A DNA stretch of 16,894 bases from Competibacteraceae bacterium UBA2788 (GCA_002352185.1 DEHY01000149.1:248-17141), one strand, 5' to 3'. Counted from the first letter of the stretch, positions 7,725-14,654 are shown. Translations and numbers: made by a program. The notes: generated by a model not told the origin, from the letters alone.

Positions 7725-8291
7725 TCAACCCGCCGGCGGTTCGGTGCGGTTTGGATTACGCCATAGCACCTCGATACCCCCATCGTCGCGGGCCAGAATC
7801 CGGCACAGCACAAAGAGCAGGTCTGACAACCGGTTCAGATAAACCCGCACCGATTCACCGACCTCTTCCTCCCGCGCCAGCGACACCACCCGCCGCTCGG
7901 CGCGGCGGCAGGTCGCCCGCGCCATGTGGCAATCGGCGGCTGCCCGCCCGCCGCCCGGCAGAATAAATTCCTTGAGCGGCGGTAATTGCGTGTTGAACTC
8001 GTTCAACATGGTTTCCAGCCGCGTTACATCCTCCTCCTTGATCGCCTGGTAGCCAGGAATGCTCAGCTCTCCGCCCAGATCAAACAGCTTGTGCTGCACT
8101 TCTTGCAGACAGTCGCGAATCTCGATGCGCAAGTCATGCACCAGCACCCGGCCAATCGTACAGTTCAACTCATCCACCGCGCCAATCGCCTCGATGCGCG
8201 GACAGTCCTTGGTCACCCGCTCGCCGTTGCCCAGCCCAGTCGTACCTGCATCGCCGGTGCGAGTGTAAATTTTGGAAAGTCGGTTGCCCAT
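7725..8291 (-). CDS. PduO-type ATP:cob(I)alamin adenosyltransferase
   Basis: This 188-residue protein transfers the adenosyl group of ATP to cob(I)alamin (or cobinamide precursors), making adenosylcobalamin for radical isomerases. Motifs in order are YTRTGDAGTTGL at 9-20 (ATP binding), IEAIGAVDELN at 33-43, LPGG at 111-114, CRRAER at 128-133 and YLNRLSDLLFVL at 151-162. All belong to the PduO/MMAB fold and differ from the CobA/BtuR family. The ATG at 8289-8291 has GAGGA about 9 nt upstream. No cobalamin-dependent enzyme gene or cob gene is adjacent, so the enzyme supplied is not visible. One possibility is methylmalonyl-CoA mutase, which would connect to propionyl-CoA and PHA metabolism; this is speculation. 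Confidence 0.95.
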   Translation of the reverse strand: MGNRLSKIYTRTGDAGTTGLGNGERVTKDCPRIEAIGAVDELNCTIGRVLVHDLRIEIRDCLQEVQHKLFDLGGELSIPGYQAIKEEDVTRLETMLNEFNTQLPPLKEFILPGGGRAAADCHMARATCRRAERRVVSLAREEEVGESVRVYLNRLSDLLFVLCRILARDDGGIEVLWRNPNRTEPPAG

Positions 8292-8464
8292 CGTTTTATT
8301 CCTCGTAGTGGTCGGCTGTTCACAATACCAAGTCCTGCCTCATGCCGGAAATCCTGGCGCTATAACCGATGGGGTTGTCCATCCCGGCTGCCGGAAGTTT
8401 AACCACAGCGCTACCCCATTGCTCCGCTCGCGCATCTGATCGTTGCCGACTTCGGATTCGGCTT
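8292..8464. other. GC-normal intergenic stretch upstream of the adenosyltransferase gene
   Basis: About 170 bases lie between the adenosyltransferase start and the inverted-repeat element. They contain small GC-rich hairpin potentials on the - strand, for example GATGG/CCATC around a 6-nt loop, and a partial resemblance to a B12 box. The rest of a cobalamin riboswitch is absent. The promoter of the - strand gene is presumably here, but no clear hexamers are visible. Confidence 0.35.
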
Positions 8465-8586
8465 GCGGGTATTTTATTAAAAATATTTATTTTTCAATAA
8501 GTTATCCAGTAAAGGAATCAGGTGGAGCAAGCAAGAAAAATACCAAACTAACTTATTGAAAAAAATAATATTTATTAAAAACCCGC
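8465..8586. repeat. 122-nt element with about 40-nt imperfect terminal inverted repeats
   Basis: The left arm (8465-8504) begins GCGGGTATTTTATTAAAA and ends TTTTCAATAAGTTA. The right arm (8549-8586) begins TAACTTATTGAAAAAA and ends TTATTAAAAACCCGC. The right arm reverse-complemented matches the left arm closely, with a few mismatches and a 2-nt length difference in the A/T-rich middle. The arms flank a 44-nt centre (8505-8548). Homology stops exactly at the GCGGG/CCCGC ends. It has no coding capacity and no obvious target-site duplication. It could be a small non-autonomous element (MITE-like), a large transcriptional hairpin or a protein-binding palindrome. The inverted repeat is directly visible; its nature is unknown. 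Confidence 0.75.
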
Positions 8587-8870
8587 TATCTTGGCGCGCA
8601 AAAATTCCCCGTACTCTCTTGCAGGTTCTTTATTCATCGAAAATCGCCCTGATTTGCCTTATAGTGAAAATTTTTTTAACTTATTGTTAATAAACAACAT
8701 TTTTATTTTTTATCCAAAAAACAAATTTTAATTTAACTTTATGTTTATAAAAATAAAATTTATAAATGATCACTGATTAAAAACTATTTTTTCAACAGTG
8801 AAAAAATATTTATTTCACAAATAGGGACTTGCAAAACAAATTTCTTCCGTGCTTTCATAGTGTCGTAATG
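8587..8870. other. AT-rich intergenic island between the inverted-repeat element and the transglycosylase leader
   Basis: The composition is extremely A/T-rich from about 8650 to 8830. The 10-mer TAACTTATTG of the inverted-repeat element recurs at 8677-8686. A short stem TTGTT-AATA-AACAA follows, and two TTTATAAA palindromes lie near 8750-8765. No reading frame with a ribosome-binding site was found. It resembles DNA bound by H-NS-like silencers or an old insertion, but neither can be decided here. Confidence 0.55.
8785..8808. repeat. Perfect 10-bp hairpin in the AT-rich island
   Basis: TATTTTTTCA (8785-8794) and TGAAAAAATA (8799-8808) are perfect reverse complements around the 4-nt loop ACAG. 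The stem has the same TTTTTCA / TGAAAAAA core as the inner ends of the inverted-repeat element 200 nt upstream. As RNA it is A/U-rich and weak. On the + strand no T-tract follows. It could be an operator-like palindrome. Confidence 0.55.
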
Positions 8871-8889
8871 CTGTATTGCAGTATGTTCC

Positions 8890-9099
8890 TGCCATAGGCC
8901 AGTCACGTTGCAAACACTGCCCTGGGAACGTCAGGCGGCACCGGTAGCCAGGCTGGCAGGCCTGTATCCGGAGTTGCTTAGGTCGAACTCGCCGGGGATT
9001 GGAATCATCCGATCCGGACCAGAAAAGGTCCTTTTACCGTTCAGGGATGGAGTTCATCGAGAGCGCTATCAGTTCGTGCTGATCAAAGATGGAGGTCTC
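8890..9099 (+). promoter_or_regulatory. GC-rich structured leader of the lytic transglycosylase gene, with terminator-like hairpin
   Basis: Base composition jumps back to GC-rich about 200 nt before the chosen start codon. Pairings visible include AGGCC (8896-8900) with GGCCT (8959-8963), competing with GCCAG/CTGGC pairings in the same region, and a TGCC-CTG / CAG-GGCA stem around 8919-8940. At 9016-9031 a GGACC/GGTCC stem with loop AGAAAA is followed by TTTT (9032-9035). That is a weak intrinsic terminator inside the leader. Alternative stems plus a terminator suggest conditional termination, but I do not recognise a known riboswitch class. The frame is open through this stretch (8908-9099), so an N-terminal extension of the downstream protein is the competing explanation. 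Confidence 0.4.
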
Positions 9100-9747
9100 A
9101 TGGAATTCAACGAATGCGTCAAGGGAAGGCTTGCTCTGACACTGAAATCGAGTCTGTTGTGTGTGGTCATGCTGATGCCGGTGTCGTCGCTGGCCCAATC
9201 ACCGAGTGCCGTCGGCGACGAGGAAGCGGTTCAGGCCGCCCTGGACACAACATCGGACTCCACCACCACTCATTCCGCCCCGGTGCAGTCCACCGACACC
9301 GACCAGCGGAAAATCGCCCAGCTTTCCGGGCACATCCAACGCAAGTATCAGGTGCCTGACGGCAAGGCGCGGCAGATTGTCGCTGAAGCCATCCGCAACG
9401 GCAAAGCCCACCAGGTGGACCCGGAGCTGATCCTCGCCATCATCGCCGTCGAATCCACCTTTAAGGAGCGCGCTGTCAGCCGCGAAGGCGCTCGGGGTTT
9501 GATGCAGGTGATGCCCGGCGCCCACCGCCAAAAAATGCAGGACATCGGCGGTTCTTACGCGCTGTTCGATCCGGCCAAGAACATCCACACCGGATCCCGG
9601 ATTCTGGTGAAATACCTGAACGCCCATTCCGGCAACCTGCGGCGGGCGCTTCTCAGCTATAACGGCAGCCTGGGATCGCGCTCATCGTTCCCGGATCGAG
9701 TCATGCGAATCTATCAGGATTTACGGCGCACCACGACCGAAGGTTGA
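9100..9747 (+). CDS. Secreted SLT-domain lytic transglycosylase (MltC/Slt-like, family 1 fold)
   Basis: This 215-residue protein has a Sec signal peptide (LALTLKSSLLCVVMLMPVSSLAQ, cleavage probably after SLA near residue 32). A low-complexity Thr/Ser/Asp linker (35-68) and a C-terminal goose-lysozyme-like SLT domain (about 70-205) follow. The catalytic glutamate is Glu118 in IIAVESTF. The GLMQVMP motif is at 133-139, and SYNGS at 186-190 takes the place of the usual AYNAG. Such enzymes cleave glycan strands of peptidoglycan in the periplasm, forming 1,6-anhydromuramic ends. The frame is open from 8908, but the ATG at 9100 has GGAGG at 9091-9095 and begins right before a good signal peptide, so it is chosen. 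The gene is monocistronic, with its own terminator. The exact subfamily is not certain. Confidence 0.9.
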   Translation: MEFNECVKGRLALTLKSSLLCVVMLMPVSSLAQSPSAVGDEEAVQAALDTTSDSTTTHSAPVQSTDTDQRKIAQLSGHIQRKYQVPDGKARQIVAEAIRNGKAHQVDPELILAIIAVESTFKERAVSREGARGLMQVMPGAHRQKMQDIGGSYALFDPAKNIHTGSRILVKYLNAHSGNLRRALLSYNGSLGSRSSFPDRVMRIYQDLRRTTTEG

Positions 9748-9754
9748 CGCGAAA

Positions 9755-9790
9755 CGCCGCCCGCGCCAACACAACCGGGCGGCGCCTTTT
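9755..9790 (+). terminator. Rho-independent terminator of the lytic transglycosylase gene
   Basis: A perfect 9-bp stem CGCCGCCCG (9755-9763) / CGGGCGGCG (9776-9784) with a 12-nt loop is followed by CC and TTTT (9787-9790). It begins 7 nt after the stop codon. The stem is strong and the T-tract short. Confidence 0.82.
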
Positions 9791-9839
9791 CCCACCGGCC
9801 CAATAGCCCTCCCGGCATTTGCATACCAAGGCAGGTTAC

Positions 9840-9868
9840 TTATCGCAGTCGTGTCGCGTTCATATAAT
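9840..9868 (+). promoter_or_regulatory. Candidate sigma70-type promoter for the DUF1285 cluster
   Basis: A perfect -10 TATAAT lies at 9863-9868. At 17-nt spacing the -35 position reads TTATCG (9840-9845), a poor match to TTGACA. Transcription would start near 9875, essentially at the first ATG (9873). This suggests either a leaderless mRNA or use of the second ATG at 9900. Confidence 0.45.
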
Positions 9869-9872
9869 ATGA

Positions 9873-10469
9873 ATGCATTCGGCTACCCGATTCCAAACCA
9901 TGCCTCATTCCCGACCTGACCTTGCCGCCCTGGCGGTCGCATTACCCACCGCACGGGCGTTGCCCCCCGTCGAGCGCTGGAATCCGCCGCTCAGCGGCGA
10001 CATGGATCTGCGTATCACCCGCGACGGCGCGTGGCGTCATGAGGGCGCGCTCATCCAGCGCGAGGCGCTGGTGCGGCTGTTTGCTTCCATCCTGCGCTGT
10101 GATGAAGACGGTCATCATTACCTGATCACCCCAGTGGAAAAATGGCGCATTCGGGTGGATGACGCGCCCTTTCTGGCAGTGCGGCTCGACGTGACCGGTA
10201 TCGGGCGCGAACAGATTCTGACTTTCACCACCAATGTCGGGGACATGATCGCTGCCGGATCCGAGCATCCGCTGATGGTGGAATACCGGACCCCCGGCGG
10301 CGAACCGGCTCCCTATATTCAGGTGCGCGGTCGGCTGCGCGCCCTGCTGACCCGGGCGGTGTTCCTGGAGCTGGCTGAACTCGGTGAGGAACGCCCGTCC
10401 GCTCAGGGCCGCGACTACGGAGTATGGAGTCAGGGTCAGTTCTTCATCCTCGGTCGGCTGGACGACTGA
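9873..10469 (+). CDS. DUF1285 family protein
   Basis: This soluble protein of 198 residues (189 if the second ATG at 9900 is used) has no signal peptide or membrane segment. I recognise DUF1285 from GDMDLRITRDGAWRHEGALIQREALVRLFASIL near residues 42-74, LITPVEKWRIRVDDAPFLAV near 84-103, and the conserved GDMIAAGSEHPL turn. The family has two small beta-rich domains and no experimentally established function that I can cite. Neither ATG has a recognisable Shine-Dalgarno sequence. The candidate promoter is so close to 9873 that the later start is possible. It is followed 17 nt later by an unrecognised membrane-anchored protein, so the two form a likely transcription unit leading into qmcA-nfeD. 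Confidence 0.8.
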   Translation: MHSATRFQTMPHSRPDLAALAVALPTARALPPVERWNPPLSGDMDLRITRDGAWRHEGALIQREALVRLFASILRCDEDGHHYLITPVEKWRIRVDDAPFLAVRLDVTGIGREQILTFTTNVGDMIAAGSEHPLMVEYRTPGGEPAPYIQVRGRLRALLTRAVFLELAELGEERPSAQGRDYGVWSQGQFFILGRLDD

Positions 10470-10486
10470 TCCTGGGAACACTACCC

Positions 10487-11920
10487 GTGCGCCACTCCTT
10501 ATTGTCCCTGCTGCGCATGATCGTGCTGTTACCGTCCTACCTGCTGGTTTTACTGGTTCGCCTCCTAAAATGGCTGGTTGCTCCGCCCGTTTTGCTGTTG
10601 CAATTGCTGATTGGCGTTCCACTGGTTCTGCTGCGAATCCGTCAGCCCTTGCGACCGCACTTCCGCCCGATTCAGGAAACCGATCTGCCCGATGCGGCCT
10701 GGACTGAACTCGCCAACACCGCTGAAGCGCTGATCCCCGATGGCTTTATCCATTACGGTGATTTTCGTTGCGACGGCCTGATTCAGAACGCGGCGCTATG
10801 GCTGCGGCTGCTGGGTCAGCCGGAGCAGGGCATTGGCGCTATTGCGGCTCATATCGAATACGCCGCCAGCGCCAGCGGGGTGCGAAATTTCGTCGAATTC
10901 GCCACCGAATTCAGCGATGGTCGGGTGCTGTCCACCAACAATCTGAACATGCCCTACAGCCTGCCGGCCCCGGACTATCTGGCCCGCTTGCAGCTTAAGG
11001 ATGTCTGGGAACCGCGTGCGCTGTATGTCCTGCATCGCAATCTGATCGCGGCCTTGGCGCGGCCTGTCAGCCTGGCCAAGATCGAGCGGGCCGTTCGCGA
11101 TCCCGCCGGATTGCTGATCGACAGTTATGCCCGGGAAATTCAGGCTCTGATCGCGCAGGGCTGGTTACTGCCGCAACCCGGCGCGGATACGGCCCGGCTG
11201 AGTCTGTGGGGCGCGATAGCAGGCGTCTGGCGTCAGGCATGGCCGCTGTCCAGCCTGCACTTGCGCGCTGCCGACCGCTACGCCCGCCGTCTGCTGGCCG
11301 GGCATGACCTCAATGTTGAAACCTTCGTCGGCGCCGCTCCCGGCATTCTGGTTGCCCGCCAGTCGTTATCGGCGCAAACCCCCATCAGTACAGTACGCGC
11401 TGGATATGCACACGTCCGACCGCTGGCCCAGCGCACCGATCCCCAGGCCGCACTGGAAGCGGTGGTGGTCGAACTGGGCCAGGATGCCGCCGGAACGGTG
11501 CTGATGCTGGAGTTCCGCTATACCTTTCTTGGTTATGCTGACCAGAATCAGCGCCGAATTCGCCGAGTGAATGGCTTTGATATTCTGCTTGACCCGAAAG
11601 CCGCTACGCTGGCGGTGACTGCCATGGAGCGGCATTTCGAGCAGGCGGGCGATGAAGCCGAGTGGACTGAACTGACTGCGGACTCGCCGCTCGCGCCATT
11701 GCGACTCGGCCCCTGGCTGCACGATCTGGATCGTGTGTTGCCGACAGCCTTGGCCGTCCTGGATCAACACGCAGGGGCTGGGTGCCATGCGCTAGAATCT
11801 GCTTCGCTCTATCCCGATGAAGATGGCGCGCCGCGCTGGCAGGTGGTGGCCTGGACCGAGACCGATCAGCCGTTGCACGTCATTCTGGACGCCCGGTCGG
11901 GCGTCGTCCTGGATGGATAA
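10487..11920 (+). CDS. Unrecognised membrane-anchored protein of about 477 residues
   Basis: I do not recognise a family. The N-terminal 50 residues contain two adjoining hydrophobic helices (MIVLLPSYLLVLLVRLLKW and PPVLLLQLLIGVPLVLL) with a basic end RIRQPLRPHF, which looks like a membrane hairpin. The remaining roughly 420 residues are soluble, Ala/Leu-rich and free of further obvious membrane segments or cysteine clusters. A Thr-Asn-Asn-Leu-Asn-Met stretch follows FATEFSDGRVLS near residue 150. The frame is open back to 10424, overlapping DUF1285, but GTG at 10487 with GGGA 9 nt upstream and 17 nt after the previous stop is the best start; ATG at 10517 is an alternative. It is probably cotranscribed with DUF1285 and qmcA. 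The stop codon lies in a 16-nt tandem duplication. A role in the envelope is only suggested by context. Confidence 0.75.
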   Translation: MRHSLLSLLRMIVLLPSYLLVLLVRLLKWLVAPPVLLLQLLIGVPLVLLRIRQPLRPHFRPIQETDLPDAAWTELANTAEALIPDGFIHYGDFRCDGLIQNAALWLRLLGQPEQGIGAIAAHIEYAASASGVRNFVEFATEFSDGRVLSTNNLNMPYSLPAPDYLARLQLKDVWEPRALYVLHRNLIAALARPVSLAKIERAVRDPAGLLIDSYAREIQALIAQGWLLPQPGADTARLSLWGAIAGVWRQAWPLSSLHLRAADRYARRLLAGHDLNVETFVGAAPGILVARQSLSAQTPISTVRAGYAHVRPLAQRTDPQAALEAVVVELGQDAAGTVLMLEFRYTFLGYADQNQRRIRRVNGFDILLDPKAATLAVTAMERHFEQAGDEAEWTELTADSPLAPLRLGPWLHDLDRVLPTALAVLDQHAGAGCHALESASLYPDEDGAPRWQVVAWTETDQPLHVILDARSGVVLDG

Positions 11921-11943
11921 CCCTACAGATGGATAACCCTACA
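11912..11943. repeat. Perfect 16-nt tandem duplication across a stop codon
   Basis: GATGGATAACCCTACA occurs at 11912-11927 and again, immediately adjacent, at 11928-11943. The TAA stop of the upstream gene lies in the first copy. The second copy ends 1 nt before AAGGAG, the ribosome-binding site of qmcA. It looks like a recent slippage duplication that moved the two genes 16 nt apart. Confidence 0.9.
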
Positions 11944-11956
11944 AAGGAGTCGAGTC

Positions 11957-12889
11957 ATGTTGGGAGGCTTTCCTGCTTTCGTCGTCGCTCTGGCGATCTT
12001 CGCCGTGATCCTGATTTTTCTGGGCGTCAAATCGGTGTCGCAGGGCATGGAATACACGGTCGAGCGCTTTGGCCGCTACACCCAGACCCTGACCCCGGGC
12101 CTGAACTTCATCATCCCGGTGATTGACCGCATCGGTCGCAAGATCAACATGATGGAAACAGTGCTGGACGTACCCTCGCAAGAAATCATCACCAAGGACA
12201 ACGCCATCGTCCGGGTGGACGGCGTGGTGTTCTACCAGGTGCTGGATGCGGCCAAGGCGGCCTATGAGGTCAATCAACTGGAATTCGCCATTCTCCAACT
12301 GACCATGACCAATCTTCGCACCGTGATGGGATCGATGGATCTGGATGAGCTGTTATCCAAGCGCGACGAGATCAACACCCGTCTGCTGGTGGTGGTGGAT
12401 GAGGCTACGACGCCGTGGGGGGTGAAAGTGATCCGGATTGAGATTAAGGACATCACGCCGCCCAAGGATTTGGTGGATTCCATGGCGCGGCAGATGAAGG
12501 CGGAGCGCGACAAGCGGGCGTCCATTCTGACCGCCGAGGGCGAACGGCAGGCGGCGATTCTGGCCGCTGAAGGTAAGAAGCAGGCGGCGATTCTGGACGC
12601 TGAAGGCCGCAAGGAATCGGCGTCCCGTGATGCCGAAGCCCGTGAGCGGCTGGCTCAGGCCGAAGCCCGCGCCACCCTGATGCTGTCGGAGGCCATCGGC
12701 AAGGGCAGCGTGCAGGCGGTCAACTATTTTGTGGCGCTGAAATACGTCGAGGCTATTACCAAGCTGGCGGCGGCGCCAAACCAGAAAGTGCTGCTGATGC
12801 CGCTGGATACTTCGGGACTGGTCGGCACCCTGGCCGGGGTCGCCGAATTGGCGCAGGAAGCCATGAGCAAAGCGGGTGTCCGCTCGTGA
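11957..12889 (+). CDS. qmcA: SPFH/Band-7 (stomatin-like) membrane protein, QmcA/YbbK type
   Basis: This 310-residue protein has an N-terminal membrane anchor (residues about 8-24, [17 protein letters not shown]). An SPFH domain (about 28-190; [23 protein letters not shown] and [14 protein letters not shown]) follows. Next is an Ala/Glu-rich coiled coil (about 185-245) built from the repeating unit A-I-L-x-A-E-G-x-x-Q. A short C-terminal domain ([22 protein letters not shown]) ends it. The QRQ/AEG pattern is typical of QmcA. In E. coli QmcA is an inner-membrane protein linked to FtsH-mediated membrane quality control, and relatives form large oligomeric rings or flotillin-like microdomains. 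AAGGAG lies 8 nt before the ATG. The following nfeD overlaps by 4 nt (GTGA), the standard pairing of this family. Confidence 0.94.
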   Translation: MLGGFPAFVVALAIFAVILIFLGVKSVSQGMEYTVERFGRYTQTLTPGLNFIIPVIDRIGRKINMMETVLDVPSQEIITKDNAIVRVDGVVFYQVLDAAKAAYEVNQLEFAILQLTMTNLRTVMGSMDLDELLSKRDEINTRLLVVVDEATTPWGVKVIRIEIKDITPPKDLVDSMARQMKAERDKRASILTAEGERQAAILAAEGKKQAAILDAEGRKESASRDAEARERLAQAEARATLMLSEAIGKGSVQAVNYFVALKYVEAITKLAAAPNQKVLLMPLDTSGLVGTLAGVAELAQEAMSKAGVRS

Positions 12890-13356
12890 ACGCATGGCTG
12901 CTGGAGCCGATCTATTGGAACTGGATGCTGGCGGGAGTGGCGCTGATGGCTATTGAGGCCATCGCCCCCGGCTTCTTTTTCCTGTGGATGGGGGTGGCGG
13001 CGCTGCTGGTGGGATTAGCGCTCACCGTGTTGCCGGGCATGGGCTGGACCTATCAGATCATGCTGTTCGCGCTGCTGTCGGTGGGTTCCATCGTCGCCTG
13101 GCGGTTGCGGCTGCGGCGGCATCCGACCCAGACCGCCGATCCGCTGCTCAACCGGCGCGGCCACCAGTACGTCGGGCGGGTGTTCACGCTGGACGCGCCG
13201 GCGGTCAATGGTCACGGCAAAATCCGGGTTGATGACAGCACCTGGAAGGTGCTGGTAGCGCAGGATTGTCCGGCGGGAACCCGGTTGCGCATCGTCGGGG
13301 TGGACGGCGTGATGCTGAAAGGCGCGATTGAAACCGCTGGTAAGGAGGGAAACTGA
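12886..13356 (+). CDS. NfeD-family membrane protein (short, YbbJ-like)
   Basis: This 156-residue protein has two to three membrane helices (about 14-30 [17 protein letters not shown], 33-50 and 56-74). A C-terminal soluble OB-fold domain (about 88-150) follows, with [26 protein letters not shown]. It lacks the serine-protease domain of long NfeD proteins. Short NfeD proteins partner SPFH proteins in the membrane and are thought to help assemble or regulate them. It starts with GTG inside the end of qmcA and overlaps the yjbQ start by 1 nt (TGATG), so all three genes are translationally coupled. Confidence 0.93.
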   Translation: MNAWLLEPIYWNWMLAGVALMAIEAIAPGFFFLWMGVAALLVGLALTVLPGMGWTYQIMLFALLSVGSIVAWRLRLRRHPTQTADPLLNRRGHQYVGRVFTLDAPAVNGHGKIRVDDSTWKVLVAQDCPAGTRLRIVGVDGVMLKGAIETAGKEGN

Positions 13357-13769
13357 TGCGAGAGATTCTTCATCTGTCCAGCCAGCGCCGCGAAGAATTG
13401 ATAGACATCACCGCGCACGTGGCTGCCGTGGTCAAGGTCAGCGCGGTGCGGCAAGGGCTGGCGGCGATCTACGCTCAAGGCGCGACGGCGGCCATCATGA
13501 TTCAGGAAAACTGGGATGAAAGCGTGCAAACCGATGTCATCGAGCTGTTGCGCAAGCTGATTCCGCGTGGAGTCTGGCTGCATGACCAGCAGGATGGCAA
13601 CGGCGACGCCCACCTCAAGGCCGGCCTGGTGGGACCCTCGGAGACGATTCCCATTGTGGATGGAGAACTGGGCTTGTCCCGCTGGCAGAATATCTTTTTC
13701 TGCGAGTTCGACGGCCCGCGCCGGGATCGCCGGGTGATCTGCACCGTGCTGGCGGACGCCGCCGGCTAA
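13356..13769 (+). CDS. yjbQ: YjbQ/UPF0047 family protein (secondary thiamine-phosphate synthase-like)
   Basis: This 137-residue soluble protein has the usual length of the YjbQ family. The family core is visible as HDQQDGNGDAHLKAGLVGPS at 76-95, followed by ETIPIVDGELGLSRWQNIFFCEFDGPR. The His76 and the later His86 are likely metal or ligand contacts. Members of this family can weakly complement loss of thiamine-phosphate synthase, hence the name, but the physiological role is unsettled. AAGGAGG lies 7 nt upstream of the ATG, which overlaps the nfeD stop by one base. The tight linkage to an SPFH-NfeD pair is unusual and may be informative. Confidence 0.92.
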   Translation: MREILHLSSQRREELIDITAHVAAVVKVSAVRQGLAAIYAQGATAAIMIQENWDESVQTDVIELLRKLIPRGVWLHDQQDGNGDAHLKAGLVGPSETIPIVDGELGLSRWQNIFFCEFDGPRRDRRVICTVLADAAG

Positions 13770-13816
13770 GCGCCCTCCCTTTCGGCCCCTCTCCGCATCA
13801 ACCTAAGAGAATCGCC

Positions 13817-14575
13817 ATGCCCCAGATTGCCTTCATCACCGGCGCTACCTCCGGGTTTGGCGCAGCCAGCGCCCGCCGGTTCGCCGCCCACGGCTGGACT
13901 CTCATCCTCTGCGGTCGGCGTCAGGATCGGTTGGATGCCCTGCGCGCCGAACTGGCGGCGACTGTGCCGGTTCATGCCTTCCCGCTCGACGTGCGCGACG
14001 AGGCTGCGGTCAACGCCGCCCTGGCCGCCCTGCCGGTTGAATTTGCCGAAGTGGATTTGCTGGTCAACAACGCCGGGCTGGCGCTCGGTCTGGAGCCGGC
14101 CCATCGTTGCGACATGGACGACTGGCAACGGATGATTGACACCAATATCAAGGGCCTGCTGTACTGCACCCGGGCGATCCTGCCCGGTATGGTCGCCCGT
14201 AATCGTGGGCATGTCGTCAACATCGGATCGGTAGCCGGCAACTATCCCTATCCCGGCGGCAACGTCTACGGCGCGACCAAAGCCTTCGTGAAGCAATTTT
14301 CGCTCAATCTGCGCGCCGATCTGCTGGGAACGCGGGTGCGAGTCACCAACATCGAGCCGGGTCTGGCGGAAAGCGAATTTTCACTGGTGCGGTTCAAGGG
14401 CGACAGCGACAAAGCCGGCCGAATCTATCAGGGAACCCAGCCATTGCGGCCAGAGGATATCGCCGACATTGTGTATTGGGCGGCGACCTGTCCGGCGCAT
14501 GTCAACATCAACAGCGTTGAAGTGATGCCGGTGAATCAGGCATTTGCGCCGTTCGCCATCAGCCGTGACGGCTGA
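13817..14575 (+). CDS. ydfG: YdfG-type NADP-dependent short-chain dehydrogenase (3-hydroxy acid/malonic semialdehyde reductase family)
   Basis: This 252-residue classical SDR has the dinucleotide motif TGATSGFG at 8-15, a basic NADP-selecting pair GRR at 33-35 and NNAG at 84-87. The catalytic set is Asn110, Ser138, Tyr151 and Lys155 (YGATK). It resembles E. coli YdfG throughout, including EPAHR, WQRMIDTNIKGLLYCTRAILPGM, GGNVYGATKAFVKQFSLNLR and VRFKGD. YdfG oxidises L-allo-threonine and serine and reduces malonic semialdehyde. It should not be mistaken for PhaB acetoacetyl-CoA reductase despite phaC being in the window. The ATG has AAGAGA about 8 nt upstream. It starts 47 nt after yjbQ, so it may belong to the same transcript, and a strong terminator follows. 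Confidence 0.93.
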   Translation: MPQIAFITGATSGFGAASARRFAAHGWTLILCGRRQDRLDALRAELAATVPVHAFPLDVRDEAAVNAALAALPVEFAEVDLLVNNAGLALGLEPAHRCDMDDWQRMIDTNIKGLLYCTRAILPGMVARNRGHVVNIGSVAGNYPYPGGNVYGATKAFVKQFSLNLRADLLGTRVRVTNIEPGLAESEFSLVRFKGDSDKAGRIYQGTQPLRPEDIADIVYWAATCPAHVNINSVEVMPVNQAFAPFAISRDG

Positions 14576-14594
14576 CGCCGACGGGTCGGCCACG

Positions 14595-14630
14595 CAATAA
14601 AAAAGCCCGGATATCCGGGCTTTTTTATTG
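14595..14630. terminator. Symmetric bidirectional rho-independent terminator
   Basis: A perfect 16-bp inverted repeat, left arm 14595-14610 ending AAAAAAGCCCGG and right arm 14615-14630 starting CCGGGCTTTTTT, surrounds ATAT. The GC core GCCCGG/CCGGGC is flanked by A and T runs on both sides, so it can terminate the ydfG transcript (+) and also the small gene from the - strand. Confidence 0.95.
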
Positions 14631-14654
14631 GAAAACCAGCGGTTAAGGCAAGCA

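Noticed and set aside
8292..8464. Cobalamin riboswitch upstream of the adenosyltransferase gene
   Set aside because: One stretch on the - strand (GCCAGGATTTCCGGC) resembles a B12 box, but other conserved blocks of the riboswitch are missing and adenosyltransferase genes of this type are often not so regulated.
8890..8970. c-di-GMP (GEMM) riboswitch before the transglycosylase gene
   Set aside because: A GCAAAC and a GGTAGCC are present, but the GNRA loop, its receptor and the expected helix order are not found.
13817..14575. PhaB acetoacetyl-CoA reductase partner of phaC
   Set aside because: The sequence follows YdfG throughout (EPAHR, VRFKGD, GGNVYGATK) and it is 6 kb from phaC in another cluster.
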